From: Epiperipatus broadwayi
Lineage: Eukaryota > Onychophora > Udeonychophora > Euonychophora > Peripatidae
Length of the DNA: 64,000 nt
Direction: 5' to 3'
NCBI GenBank assembly: GCA_028023455.1
Contig: JAQFVV010000254.1
Coordinates: 746,001-810,000 of the forward strand
Every line of letters starts with the position of its first letter. Position 1 is the first letter of the stretch. Positions 24,136 through 35,870 of the stretch are shown one piece after another. The notes under the pieces were generated by a model. The model did no database searches. It saw nothing but the letters and a program-made list of their open reading frames with translations, and had not been told where the DNA came from. A program made the translations under genes and the position numbers.

Positions 24136-24299
24136 ATGATATAAAATAAGATTCTATCCTATTCTGCACAGTGGTAGTAATGTTTAAATTTGGAACATAG
24201 TTGACAAATGGACTATTTTTGTGCCTTATATATTATAACCATAGAATAATTCAGAATTGTGTTACTATATTCATCAATCAATCAATAGCATTCTATCCA

Positions 24300-25560
24300 A
24301 TAAACAGGTTCATAGAGCAGTGACATCACCAATTCATTCATTTCAACATTGCATTCTCTTCATTGCCCAGCACTTCAATTCCATCTAACTCTTCCCATCT
24401 CTTATATCATTCAGCAATGTCAATCTTGTCCATTCTTTCTTTTTGTTTTCACTCATCATTCCCTCCAAAACATTTGTTATTAAACTATATTTTCTTCTTA
24501 ATATATGTACAATCCAGATCTCTTTCTAATTTCCTCCATCACTCTTCTTTTTTCATTTACTCTTTTCAAAACTTCTTCATTTGTTATTTTACTCATCCAG
24601 ATGATTTTTCTCATTTTTCTCCATGATCACATCTCAAAAGCTTCCAATCTATTTCTAATTTTATTACTCAATGTCCACATTATGATAGTACATTCCATAC
24701 AAAGCATTTAATTAATCTTCTTCTTAATTCTCTTTTGAAAGGTCCATAAAATATTTTCTTTCTCTTAATAAATGCCTCTTTTGCCAATGCTGGTTTTCTT
24801 TAACTTCAATTTCACTTCTTCCATCCTCACTCAATCAACTCCCCAAATATCTAAAGCTCTTTACCCGTTCAACTATGTTATCATGGATTTCAATTTGCAG
24901 TCTTTCTGCATTCCTTTCTATCCAGAAATACTTACTCTTCTCAATGTTAAATATCCATTCCTTATTCCATACATCCTTCCTCCAATTTATTCAACACATT
25001 CTGAAGACACTTTTTATTCTCAGCTATAAGAGCCATATTAACCACAAATTTTATACATTTTATTATTCTACTTTCAACATTTGCTCCTCCACAGTCTAAC
25101 ATGTCTTTTAAATAAATATTAAAAAGAATAGATGGCATAATGAGTCCTTGCCTAACTCCTCTTTCCATATTCACTTCATCAATCTCATTTTTCTCCAGTC
25201 TAATTCTTAACTTTTTCCCAGTATACATATTCCAAAATAATATTCTTCTTTTCCAAAATACTCCTTTATTTTCTTAAGATGATCATATGTTTATTTCATA
25301 TTACTCTATCAAATGCTTTTTTAAAATCCACAAAACATATACCAATTCCTTTATCTTTTTCAATATATCTCTCTGCATTTGTTAAACAACACTAGCATCT
25401 TTTGTACTTTTCCCTCTCTGAAAATTAAACTGTTTTCTACAATATAATATTTTACTTTCCCATAATCTCTTTCATTTAAAATCCTCAATAAAACTTTTGA
25501 AGCATGAGATAACAAACTTATTGTACTGTACTGTTCACATTTAACAGCCTTCTTCTGTTT
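24300..25560 (-). mobile_element. LINE family Z, 3' part (RT middle and C-terminus)
   Basis: Minus strand, from 25560 down: RTISLLSHASKVLLRIL-like segment near 25520, GIGICFVDFKKAFDRV near 25340 (RT motif A), GVRQGLIMPSILFNIY near 25150 (motif B), then CIKFVVNMALIAEN near 25040 (catalytic FADDM replaced by FVVNM), YGMEINIEKSKY near 24960, RVNEKRRVMEEIRKR near 24540. Stops are frequent and the catalytic Asp pair is destroyed. It is joined at 25560 to an inverted piece of the same family. Confidence 0.8.
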
Positions 25561-26235
25561 AGCATTGGTGTAGGATTAAAGAAGGATTGTTAAATCAGCC
25601 AAAAAATAAGATAGACAGTATTCAATTAAAAAAAGCTAAATGATTTTGGATAATGGAAGATATGTTGGAAAAAATGGAAGGATGGACAAGATGGAAGAAT
25701 GTCAATGCTGAGGAAGGTTACATAATGAGCTAAGAAGCAAAACAGATTTAGAAAAAGAAAAATCGTTGAAACAAGGGTGTAGAGAGAGAAATATTTCAAC
25801 AGGTGTAAAATATGATTTGGTATTTGATAGATTAGTAATGTCACTTGGGATAAAATGAAGTAGTTAGCAAGCGAAATTGTGAATAAGAATAAAATGAGAT
25901 TAACTGATAGCAATGATATATTGAAAATGTGGAAATAATATCTTCAGTGACTATTTAGAAAAGAAAATAATTCAATTAATTATGAACTTGAAAATGAAGA
26001 TATTGAAGTAGATGGTAAAGGGATGGACATAATGACAGATGAAGTAATAAAGTCAATTACACTAATGAAGAATGGTAAGGCTGTTGGATTTGATACAATA
26101 ACTATAACATTTTTGAAAGAAATAAAAGAATTTACTATGAAGAAAATAATTGGGACTTTGCAATATAATATATAAAAGTGGAATTTGGCTACCAATAAAA
26201 CAAACATTAATTCTGAATAAAACAGCATAAGTAAA
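25561..26235 (+). mobile_element. LINE family Z, inverted 5' part
   Basis: The plus-strand translation has MEDMLEKMEGWTRWKN near 25655, NSINYELENEDIEVDGKGMD near 25970, and IMTDEVIKSITLMKNGKAVG near 26030. This is the segment that precedes RT motif A in this LINE type. Order and opposite orientation relative to 24300-25560 fit a 5' inversion by twin priming. Confidence 0.75.
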
Positions 26236-26904
26236 GGATCAGTCTCTTACATATTAGCCACAAAGTTGTTAAGTATATTGATAGTGATATCTCTATATTT
26301 GAAAATCAGCTCTATTTTGTGTATGTATATATATACAAAGTTGTTAAGTATATATATATATATATATATAATATTTTGGAGTGATGAACTTTCCAAGCGC
26401 TATCAGTCTGACTACCAAGCAGGTAAAAATGAAAGGATGTTGAATTAAATTTAAAATAGATAGTGCTTACAAAATTCATTAATTCAAAAATATTGCTTTT
26501 TGTAAAGGTGTTTAATCATCACTTTATACATGCATGCATGCCCGCACACACACAGGTCTCCATAAAGGAATTGAGGTAAGAGAGTAAAGATATACCAAAC
26601 TTTTTCTCAAAACATTTTACCTTGTACTTAATTGAGAGTATTTCATTTACTTAATAAATTTAGAGTTGGAGTATTAATCTGGTTATTACATAATATTAAC
26701 AATTGGAAACATATATATATATATATATATAAGCACAAGAAAATATATGTTTCATCAGCATTATCAGTTATTTATAATAAACAAATATGATTATTCTAAC
26801 TTCAGAAAACAGAAAAAGAATTGTTACAAGATATGTTTTAGATTCTTTGATTTAAAAATATCTTCTTACATTTACTTATGTTTATCTATTTTAATATCAT
26901 TAGA
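26236..26904. other. AT repeats, no gene seen
   Basis: (TA)n runs at about 26349-26370 and 26710-26731, with a duplicated AAGTTGTTAAGTATAT just before the first. No coding content. Confidence 0.6.
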
Positions 26905-27365
26905 AAAAGAAAGGCTTTAAACTTTTTTATATGTGCCTTAAATGTTTGTATAATAGTCAAACAATATAGTATTTGACTATAGAGGGAATCTCTCAAACCT
27001 CAGCACAAGGTAGAGACTTTATAAAATTAGTAAGGCTGTCTTATCTTTAACCTAAATTCTTAATTATATAGGCCAGTAAAAGATCTAATATTAACTTGTC
27101 AATTGCAAGATTCTACATATGTTAATTTGTGAAAGGAAATACTAAATTTAAATGTAAAGAGAGTAACATCTTCATGCTCTCACATCAAGATTCTTGAGAT
27201 TGGCCTATACAAGTAAGAATTTATATTAAAGATAAAATGCCACTCTTAAAGTCCCTATCTTGTGGTGAGGTTTGAGAAGTTCCTCTATAGTCCAAAACTA
27301 CATCATTTGGCTATCGTAAAAATGTTTAAGGTGCATGTGAAAAAAGGTTCAAGCCTTTCTCTTTC
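26905..27365. repeat. Fold-back element J, long arms
   Basis: Arms of about 160-180 bp. Left motifs GAAAGGCTTTAAAC, GACTATAGAGGGAATC, CTCAAACCTCAGCACAAGG and TTATCTTTAACCTAAATTC are answered in reverse order on the right by GAATTTATATTAAAGATAA, TTGTGGTGAGGTTTGAGAAG, TTCCTCTATAGTC and GGTTCAAGCCTTTC. The spacer is about 130 bp. Diverged but continuous pairing; no coding content. Confidence 0.8.
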
Positions 27366-28679
27366 TGATTATATACTACATGTGCACTTGATAAATAATT
27401 AAGATATTATTATTTTAAAGTTGTGAAAACCTCTTAAAATGTATGATCTAGTTTTAAATACTATAATGATAGAAATGTTTGTGCTAAGGGATGGCAATAA
27501 ATGAGAAGCATAAATGATTGGTTATTTGCTTGGCTATAGTGTACTATTACTACTGCATTACTTGCTACAATAATATATAATGATGATGATTGTGATGATG
27601 ATGTTAAAGTAAGAGAAAATAATTGAGTTTTTAATAAAAAAGAAAACAGCATTTGCTATTATTTTGGTAGCATAAATAAAAACAATTTCATTTATAAGTT
27701 GAATGATACTATTCATTTTAGTTATTACAGCTTTTACACTTCATATATATTGTATAGTAACCTGCCAGAAAGGGCACCCAGGAACCATCAGAGCAAGATA
27801 AGCAGTGACATTACCAAGCAGGTAAAAGCAATAATCAAATAATAATAATAGTAACCACTTATCTCAGAACTGCTTTAACAAATAATTACTTATTAATAAA
27901 TAATTGCCTAGCTCAGAATAATAATATAAGAATGATAATAAATTTAATCATAAAACTGTGTTCTCATACTAAGGTATACAGACCACTTTAAAGTCAAATA
28001 AGTATCAAAGACCCATACTTGTCTGCATAGAAATACCACTGAATTCCAACCCTTTAAGAATTACAATCATATCTCTATGACTACTATAATAATCCTATTT
28101 AAATAAAGATAAAATAATATTCCAACTAAATATGTAAGAATAATGATAGTAAAATTTATTATAAGAGTAAAATAAATATTCTAATTTTAATTTGAAGTAA
28201 ATCTTGATCTAAATCTTTATGTTTTAATCTTAACCTCAGGGATATCATATTACAGAAGGAACAAACCATAGGATATTGGATAACAAAGGGCACTTTTATG
28301 GAAATCAAATAATTCAGACAAAATTTAGAAAAATATAAATAATAATATTATTAAACAAACTAGAATAACTTTGCTCTGCAATATGATAACTAAACTGTAA
28401 AATTAATTACTTTAGATCTTATAGGAATTTTACTTAATTTTTAAAAAAATCCCTATTATAATTTTAAAAATATAATAAAAAAATATAATTTGGATTATTA
28501 CAATATGAAGAAATCATCTCTCATGATGACTATTAATAACAATAGCCTTTAATACTATAAATATGATATCACTACTATTATAATGAAAATATTTAAGATT
28601 GATTTTATCTCAACATAGGTGTGATGAGAATCTCAGCCTCAGGGTGGTCTTCGAGCATTCCATCATCAGATTTTCAATT
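27366..28679. other. AT-rich, no gene seen
   Basis: A locally GC-richer stretch at 27765-27825 (CAGAAAGGGCACCCAGG) has no recognised identity. Confidence 0.45.
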
Positions 28680-28794
28680 GGATGGATGGTTGAAGAGTTA
28701 GAGTGTGGAGTGGATTGAAGCCTGTCCAATCAAGTATGAAGATTGGCTATCTTAATATATATCTGAGCACTTATTGCATATATGTGTGGAGATG

Positions 28795-28853
28795 ATAATC
28801 TGGACCAACTGATGATTTCTGGTTTAGCATGAAATACGAATATTGGTGATTAT
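28795..28853 (+). ncRNA. Hammerhead ribozyme, type I, family E (copy at 28.8 kb)
   Basis: AUAAUC, bulge UGG, ACCAA, CUGAUGA (28809-28815), stem II UUUCU-GGUUU-AGCAU (weakened, three of five pairs), GAAA (28831-28834), short stem III UACGAAU, H17 = A, then UUGGU and GAUUAU. Both stem I helices pair perfectly and all core boxes are intact. Stem II damage may lower activity. Confidence 0.8.
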
Positions 28854-28902
28854 TTATTTTTTTGACATATGTGTGTTCAGGTGTATCAGTGATATGAGGT
28901 AG

Positions 28903-29292
28903 AAGAAGGCAAAACTCTCCATACAGTAGTGCCACCCTGTGCCAACCAGAGTAATCAATGGATGCCAGAAGGCTTGTGCATAAAATCCCTATCTAGCGCC
29001 TATTCATCCAATATCCCCAGACTAGTTTCTGGCTTATGGCCTTCATCAGTGAGGAGCCTTGGATCTGAGAGCACTGCACCTAGATCTTAGGATCTAATGT
29101 AACCCTCCAGCAGCCACCTTTTATCTCGGCTTAACTACAAAACTATGAGAATGAAATTAGGGATTTTATGCACAAGTCTTCTGGCATCCATTGATTACTC
29201 TGGTTGGCACAGGGTGGCACTACTGTATGGAGAGTTTTGCCTTGTTTAATAACAATTATGTGCTAGTATAAGAGGTGGTGATCATGTGATGT
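28903..29292. mobile_element. Hammerhead retrozyme family B, 390-bp fold-back insertion
   Basis: Flanked by TATGAGGTAG (28893-28902) and TATGAGATAG (29293-29302), a 10-bp TSD with one mismatch, inside family E. The minus-oriented part (28903-29155) carries the HHR; a plus-oriented partial unit follows (29158-29292). The 86-bp terminal arms (28906-28991 and 29158-29243) are reverse complements with one mismatch. Confidence 0.9.
29006..29064 (-). ncRNA. Hammerhead ribozyme, type I, family B (best copy)
   Basis: Minus strand: AUCCAA, loop GGC, UCCUCA, CUGAUGA, stem II AGGC-CAUAA-GCCA, GAAA, stem III A-C-UA-G-U, C17, UGGGGA, loop UA, UUGGAU. Stem I is fully paired (one G-U), the core is intact and the cleavage triplet is GUC. 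The pair next to the core in stem II (10.1-11.1) is A-A. Confidence 0.88.
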
Positions 29293-29360
29293 TATGAGAT
29301 AGAGTAATGAATGGTGGGTTGTATAAAAGTCTGTACTCATATACCCTACATATTTTAATT

Positions 29361-30330
29361 AATAAAGTAATTGGCATAAGGATATCCAAATATAGCTCTG
29401 TTTCCACATCTTAAAATAAAAAGTTATGTATTTGAATATAAAAATAAGTCAAATCATAATATTATTGATTATTACTAATTTTAAATACATAACAGAAATT
29501 TCTTAAATCTGCTATAAAATAAACATATATGATCATTAAGCATGGCACTCTTGTGAATGATTCGATAGATTTTGATTTCTTCAATAGTTTTTATGAAGCA
29601 ATTATAATTCATGAACCAATTATCATATACATTTTAATAAAACCATTATCTGCATAAATCATTCTCATTAATATAATAAGTATTTCAAATAAAATAATTT
29701 ATTATCAGTGTGAAATTTAAATATAATGTAAGATTGAATCAAATTAGGATCTGTGATGATAACAAATAGAAATAGAAAAACGTAAATAATGTCAAAATGA
29801 CAAAACTTTAAATTTCACAAAAATTAACATTATAAAAACAAATTTTTATAATTTACAAAAAACACTATTAAAGTTTTATTTACATCATCTGAAACATAAG
29901 ACTTTTCCAGTGAGACAAATGTTTATAAATTTCACTAGTACACATTTAAAGCTACGATTTTTTTTTATACAATTGACAACAAATTAGATTGCTAATCAAT
30001 CAATTTCAACAATTGTTTTCTTATCCTTCCAAATAAACAATACAGATATTTTTCCATATCATTATATTTTCAAGTGGGTAAATATTTTTTGACTAAGGCT
30101 GGCACAATTCCAAATTACTCTTTTCTTTACTTATAGTAATATAATTAATATAAAATACTACTATAACAGTAAATATTTTCAAATAACCATTAACATTGGT
30201 TAAAAGCATGTGTTAACTTTTATGGCATATACATAATTCCTTCATTTAATCAACAAGCATATACTCTGATTTTAATTAACTATTTGTTAATAATTAAGTT
30301 CTTCACAAGTATAATTTCTGAAAAAATATT
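29361..30330. other. AT-rich, no gene seen
   Basis: No ORF, RNA gene or recognised repeat. Confidence 0.5.
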
Positions 30331-30331
30331 C

Positions 30332-30542
30332 AATTTACTTATGAACAATAATATTTAAACAGCATTAAACTGTTGCACATGCTGTCTTTTCCAAAGACTT
30401 TATCATGTGGTTGAAGTGTTAGTATTCATTCATTTTATATTTAAAATCCAAAGCGCATGTGCAACAGTTTAATGCTGTTTAAATATTATTGTTTATAAAA
30501 AACATCGCGCTATATAAAATAATTGGCTAATTTACTTATGAA
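30332..30542. mobile_element. Fold-back insertion K with perfect 39-bp arms and 14-bp TSD
   Basis: AATTTACTTATGAA flanks both sides (30332-30345 and 30529-30542). Inside, 30344-30382 and 30455-30493 are perfect 39-bp inverted repeats (AACAATAATATTTAAACAGC reads out from one end). The spacer is 72 bp. A short extra tail (30494-30528) lies after the right arm. No hammerhead core was found. Confidence 0.85.
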
Positions 30543-33200
30543 TAAATTCCAAAATTTAGAAATAATATAACTTAAGTCATATTTAAAATAGATGTAAATT
30601 TAAAATTGATGTATTTAAAAACGAATGCATTATAATTATTCCTCTTATATATATATATATATTTTAAATATTAATTATGACTATCTTCTAATTACCAATT
30701 TATAATTCAATTGGCTGTCTTTATTACTATCAAAATTATTTTGCAAAGTCACAATTATTTCAGTTCTTATATTTAAATTATTATTAAACTTGCTTATGTG
30801 TAATGCTAAGAAACACTCATAGTATTACTAACCCTACACACATAGAGGGTGTAAGTTCTAGATTTTGTAACTATATACAAATATATAAATTTATGTGGAT
30901 GGAATAACTTTCATCAAGACTTCAACATATAATTGCTAAATTAGGTGTGATGTCTGTAATTGGGTTTTCTTATAAAGACATTTGAGTAACTGGAAATAGG
31001 AAGCTTATGGGATTTACATCATAATGGCTAAATCTGCACACATGGCTAGAAGAACAATGCTTATCTTATGACTTATTCTATATGCTACTGGAATAAAACA
31101 TTAAAAAACTGAACACCCATATAAACCAACAATTACATTTTGTCAAGAAATCTTTACATTTAAAACACTATAAACACACCTAAGCAATAATCTACAAACA
31201 TGACATTAAGGTACCTTTTTAAACAACATCTAAGAGATAACTTGGAAATAACATATAATATTCCACCACAAAAAAGTAAATAGATGTTTAATAGTAGTAC
31301 TATAGTCACTCTAACATAATTATAATTCATTAATATAGTCTAATGATAACAATAGCATACACATAACAATAAAATACACATGCAAATGAGTGTTTAATAA
31401 AACAATTTACCATCTAACATATATACAATCATGACCGTGTCAATAATCAATCCTAAGAAACATCATTCACTCCAATTCAAATATTCTTTACAAATTTCAA
31501 ATGGTAATTAGCATGATATGAGAACTAATTTTTCAGAACAAAACACTCTAAGTTGTTTTACCTTTAAGTTCTGAAATAATGCTAACTGACTTAAAGAATA
31601 TGAAACAGTTATAATAAATATAATATATTAAATAAATAATTAAATTACAAAAATGTTATTATTTAAAAACATTTATCCAGTGAAGTTTCATTGAAATGTC
31701 AAAATAATGTTATTATTTACCATACCTTAAATATATCTACATTAAATTATTTCATACCCATGTATAATACATTTTAAAATTACAACAGGATAAATGTTAA
31801 ACATAATATATTTCTTGAAGCATAACAATTTAAAATTAAAAACTAAAAAAATGAAAATAAGAGAAAAAGTTAATTTTCTGTTTACCAACACCTCCAATGA
31901 CAATAAGTTTAAAAGTCACTTGCAATTAAATCTTTTTTTTTTCTTTTCCTTTCACTCATAATTCTGAAAATAAACTTTAAAATAATAACAGATCAATCTC
32001 AATATTGAATTCAGCAAAAGTCTATTCTCAAGAGTTACATTCTTTCATTTATAAGTGATTCTAATTTAGAAGAAATCATTTCTGTTGTTTTTCTCCTTTA
32101 GATATGGTTTCCAGGTAAAACATATTCTTGATAAAATGCAAATTTACTGTAACATCTAGATTAATTTATAAGATATTTCTTTTATATGCATATACGAATT
32201 AATATTAATTTACAGAGTTTTTTTCCCTTTTATTTTGAAAGCACAGTTATAGACTATCATAATATATATGTCCAATTAAACTTTATATTTTATTATAGGT
32301 AATTATAGCATATTATATATATAGATTAATAATTTAAGTTTTAGATATTTTTTCACACTGTAAGTTAATTAAGACATTATGGCAGTAGCAAGAATAAATA
32401 ATTAATAATAATAGTTCCATATTAAAATGCAAAGTACAAGATTAAATAATTTTATTCAGTAGATTTAATACTAGGTTATCTTAAAATTATTTAAAAGTCT
32501 ATAAGCAAACAGAGAACGATTTATATAGCATAACAAATTCTTACATAATACACCATTCCTCTGCCAGTTGTTTCAGTACAGTTAAACTTTTTTCATAGAC
32601 ATGAGCAAGAATTTCAGTGATAACACAAATTTGTCCCAGCCATTCTATGTAAAGTTTCTTTTCTCTAATTGTTACGATAAGCAATATACATGCAATCTTT
32701 TTCCATTGAGAGTTGACTGGTTGGTTACCTTCTATTCCATATTAACATTATTTTAAACAAAGAAAATTTTAAACACATTTTTTAAAAATAATATTGTTTT
32801 CTTTGAGCAAACTTTTTTTTAAAAATTGTTTAGCACTTTCTTGGAAATTTCCACACACACGTGCACAGCTATTCTTTCTCTCTTTTATAGACAATTCAAT
32901 TGATCAGCTGACCCCTACTGAAATAAATCAACCAATAATATCAATTTTCTGTCATTAACTTTTAACTTCTATTTTTAGACTTAATTAAAAGACAGAAGGA
33001 AAGAAATATTTTTAAAAATAACAGTTTGATTATATAATATCTTAATTTGTAATGAAATATTTTTTTCTTATAATTATTTAACAAGCTAAATATTATTGAA
33101 CTAGCATTACATAACATTATTTCTCATATTTACTTATTAAGTATTAAATACGAATCAATTCTTTAATACTTTTTAACTAAAATAATTATTATTAGTATCA
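30543..33200. other. AT-rich, no gene seen
   Basis: About 2.7 kb without an ORF over 60 codons, RNA gene or recognised repeat. Confidence 0.55.
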
Positions 33201-33207
33201 AATTAAA

Positions 33208-33375
33208 TATCATAATCTGGACCAACTGACGAATGCTGGTTTAGTACGAAATATGTATATTGGTGATTATTTATCTTTTCAACATGTGTGTGATCAAGCG
33301 TATCAATGGTATGAGATAGCATGAATGGATGAGGGTCATGTAAAAGTCTGAGTTCAAACCCCCTATGTATTACAT
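33208..33375 (+). repeat. Family E repeat, plus copy
   Basis: Starts at the ribozyme (CATAATCTGGACCAACTGAC) and continues through GGTATGAGATAG and AGTCTGAGTTCAAACCCCC. It lacks the upstream part present at 19080. Confidence 0.8.
33212..33270 (+). ncRNA. Hammerhead ribozyme, type I, family E (copy at 33.2 kb)
   Basis: AUAAUC, bulge UGG, ACCAA, CUGACGA (33226-33232), stem II AUGCU-GGUUU-AGUAC (outermost pair lost, one G-U), GAAA (33248-33251), stem III A-U-AUGU-A-U, H17 = A (33259), UUGGU, GAUUAU. Both stem I helices pair perfectly and the core is intact. Predicted cleavage is between 33259 and 33260. Confidence 0.82.
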
Positions 33376-34479
33376 ATAGAAGTGCAGGTATGAAAAAGTC
33401 TGTACTGTAGAAAAAAATTCATATTTCAAATTAAATATTGTAAACTAACATACAAGCAAGCACAAAGACATGCACACATATCATTAGAAATGCTTTAATT
33501 GGAGAATGCTTTGCTTTATTTAATATTCCCTAATGATTAATTAAAAATACTTTAAGTTAACTAACTTTATAGATTCATTTATCATTATTAAAATTAAGCT
33601 TATTTAAAATATAAACTATATTATTTTAATAAGTATTGGTACATTATTTATACTTTAAACAACATTATTATTAAAATTTTTACTTATAACAGACTATTAA
33701 TATGCATTTTAAATATTATTTAATACGTTGTTAAAATTATATAAGGTAATTTTAGATATAATTGCTTTAATTTTACTCTCAAATGGTCACAAGGTATATT
33801 ACACAGCTAAATTTAAATTTTTTACTATTTTGTGTATCTAACTATTTTAATTAGAGCACAAGGCTCATTTAAAATGGGTACAATATATACATATGTTTAA
33901 CTAAATATATTATTGATTATTATTAATTATATATCAGGATTAAGATTATCATATTCCTGGCCCAGATATAAACTTACAATTTCAAGTAAATATTTGTTTA
34001 TTAATTAAATATAAACAAATATAATAAAACAACTTCATCTGTCTTTTTCAATGTGTAATTTCATTTTTAGATAAACTTAAAATGTTCACTCCACCTAAAA
34101 ACATACAAATAAAGTCATCATCTGAAAAAGATAAATGGTTCCACCCCTTCCCTAAGATCAATTCATTCCTAAATTATTACTCTTCTGCTAGCCCAAACAC
34201 CTTCTCTTCCACATATTTTCACCATTCATTCAATATTTATTAACATCAAATTTATTACACTTTGCTATATAAATGTCAAACTTTCTGCACTCAGAACTTT
34301 GGCGCCATCTATATGCTATAAAATACATTAATGATTATTACTAATCATTTATTAAATTAGATAATACTCAACAAATTATGAAAATGTATATAAGAGATAG
34401 TGACCTAGATCAACTAAAGAGTGAAGACTCAACATGAAATAAATTTTGGGAGTTATTTGTCTTCTTAAATGATCTTTTG
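33376..34479. other. AT-rich, repeat H relatives, no gene seen
   Basis: CAGATATAAACTTACAATTT near 33964, and AATGATTATTACTAATCATT near 34331, resemble parts of repeat H at 41290-41640. No coding content. Confidence 0.45.
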
Positions 34480-34665
34480 TTCATATGATTCTGATTCTAG
34501 AATCATTGAAACATTACATGGCCACCATTTTTTCCCCATTCACAAGCTATTAAAATAGTAGCAAGTCTCTCCATATGATAGTGCTATCTATTGATTACTA
34601 AAAGCTTGTGCTAAATATCACTATCATATGGAAGAGATTCTACTATGATAAAAGAATGTATGGTA
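34480..34665. repeat. Fold-back L, distant relative of family B
   Basis: ACATGGCCACCATTTTTTCC, CTATTAAAATAG, CTCTCCATATGATAGTGC and CTATTGATTAC line up in order with the family B minus end. The tail CACTATCATATGGAAGAGA is the inverse of the left arm. The ribozyme region is absent. Confidence 0.65.
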
Positions 34666-34847
34666 GATTGGAAGTTTTAGCTATATCTAAAAAATGTATG
34701 TATTCATCTATCTCTCTATCAATCTATATTGATCATTGAATCAAAAGATGTTAATAAACATATCAGCAATTCCCAATTTACTAGAATGCTCAGCCAATGC
34801 AAAATGATCATTTGCATCTGTTGACCTGGATGTATATATGGTTATAT

Positions 34848-35165
34848 GCTATCTATATTCTTTATTACTTTTTACAATACAATGCATTTTTAAAATCCAC
34901 TATTGACAGTTTCAATTTCTCCAGCACACAATACAAATACATGAATACAAATATACATGAACATATAATTTTACATTATATATATACAAATATATTTTAT
35001 CGTGTATATTTATAAAATGTAAAATTATATGTTCATGTATATTTGTATTCATGTATTTGTATGGTGTTTTGTTATAGTTCTGAAGAAGATTTCTGGAGCA
35101 ATTGAAATTGTCACTAGTGAGTTGCAAAAAAGCATTGTAAAAAGTAATAAAGAATATGGATGATA
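34848..35165. repeat. Family F fold-back
   Basis: The left arm (CTATATTCTTTATTACTTTT to TTATATATACAA) mirrors the right arm (GTATATTTATAAAATG to AAAGTAATAAAGAATATGG). The plus strand at 35081 has CTGAAGAAGATTTCTGGAG followed by CAATTGAAATTGTCA, the hammerhead-like core also seen at 11401. Confidence 0.75.
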
Positions 35166-35698
35166 TTAATATATGGATTTGGAAATGCAATAAGAAAGAT
35201 AAAGTTATATGAATCTCGGTTATTATGTTTTCATTTTTGTTTGAAAAACTAATTTGCTAATCATCTACATCTAGGGACAGGTAATGCAAATGGTCATAAG
35301 TCCGAACAATCTAATAAGATAGGGATGCTGAAATTCTTATAGCAATCTTTGGTTCATTGGTCAAGACAGGTGATTCCATATAAAGTTGAAAATAACGATG
35401 TACTTATTATATATATTCTTTTTAAGGTAAATGAAACCAATAATAAATGGTTAATGGCTAAATCACCTTTAGTTTATATATCATATGTAATAGAGAGAGC
35501 AAAGCGAAGTTATGATTTAAAATCTGCTCTAACTTGAAATTGTCTAAAGTCACAAAACCAGTTTTACATCTGACTTTTTAACATTCAGAAATCTATTAAT
35601 AAAAAATATTTATTAGATGACATAATTTTAAAACAACATAATCTCACTGAATAAATTTCAGGTTAAGAGGATTGTAAAGAGAAAATCGTTTTGAAAAA
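35166..35698. other. No gene supported
   Basis: A 62-codon frame at 35349-35537 has no recognised motif. It could be the gag end of the Gypsy relic downstream, but I see no zinc knuckle. Confidence 0.35.
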
Positions 35699-35699
35699 T

Positions 35700-35870
35700 G
35701 ATTTCAATCTTTCTTTTTCGAAAACAAAAGTAAATATTGAAATATTAGCAGCGTTGGTGATGAATTTAGTTGAAAATTCTGCCTTAATAGATTCAGCTTG
35801 CAACAGATACGGAATAATGGCTCGGAGAATTGAAATATTAGGATAAAATAAGATAGCTTTTATCTTTCAT
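35700..35870 (+). pseudogene. Possible retroelement protease remnant
   Basis: The translation near 35740-35845 gives VENSALIDSACNRYG, resembling the retropepsin active-site context (hydrophobic-D-S/T-A/G). It lies upstream of the Gypsy RT in the expected order. Only one motif supports it. Confidence 0.35.

Larger units (their letters stand above)
28680..29360 (+). repeat. Family E repeat, split by a family B insertion
   Basis: The left part is 28680-28902 (GGATGGATGGTTGAAGAG to GATATGAGGTAG); the right part is 29293-29360 (TATGAGATAGAGTAATG to CTCATATACCCTAC). In uninterrupted E copies these are contiguous. It contains an E hammerhead at 28795. Confidence 0.85.
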
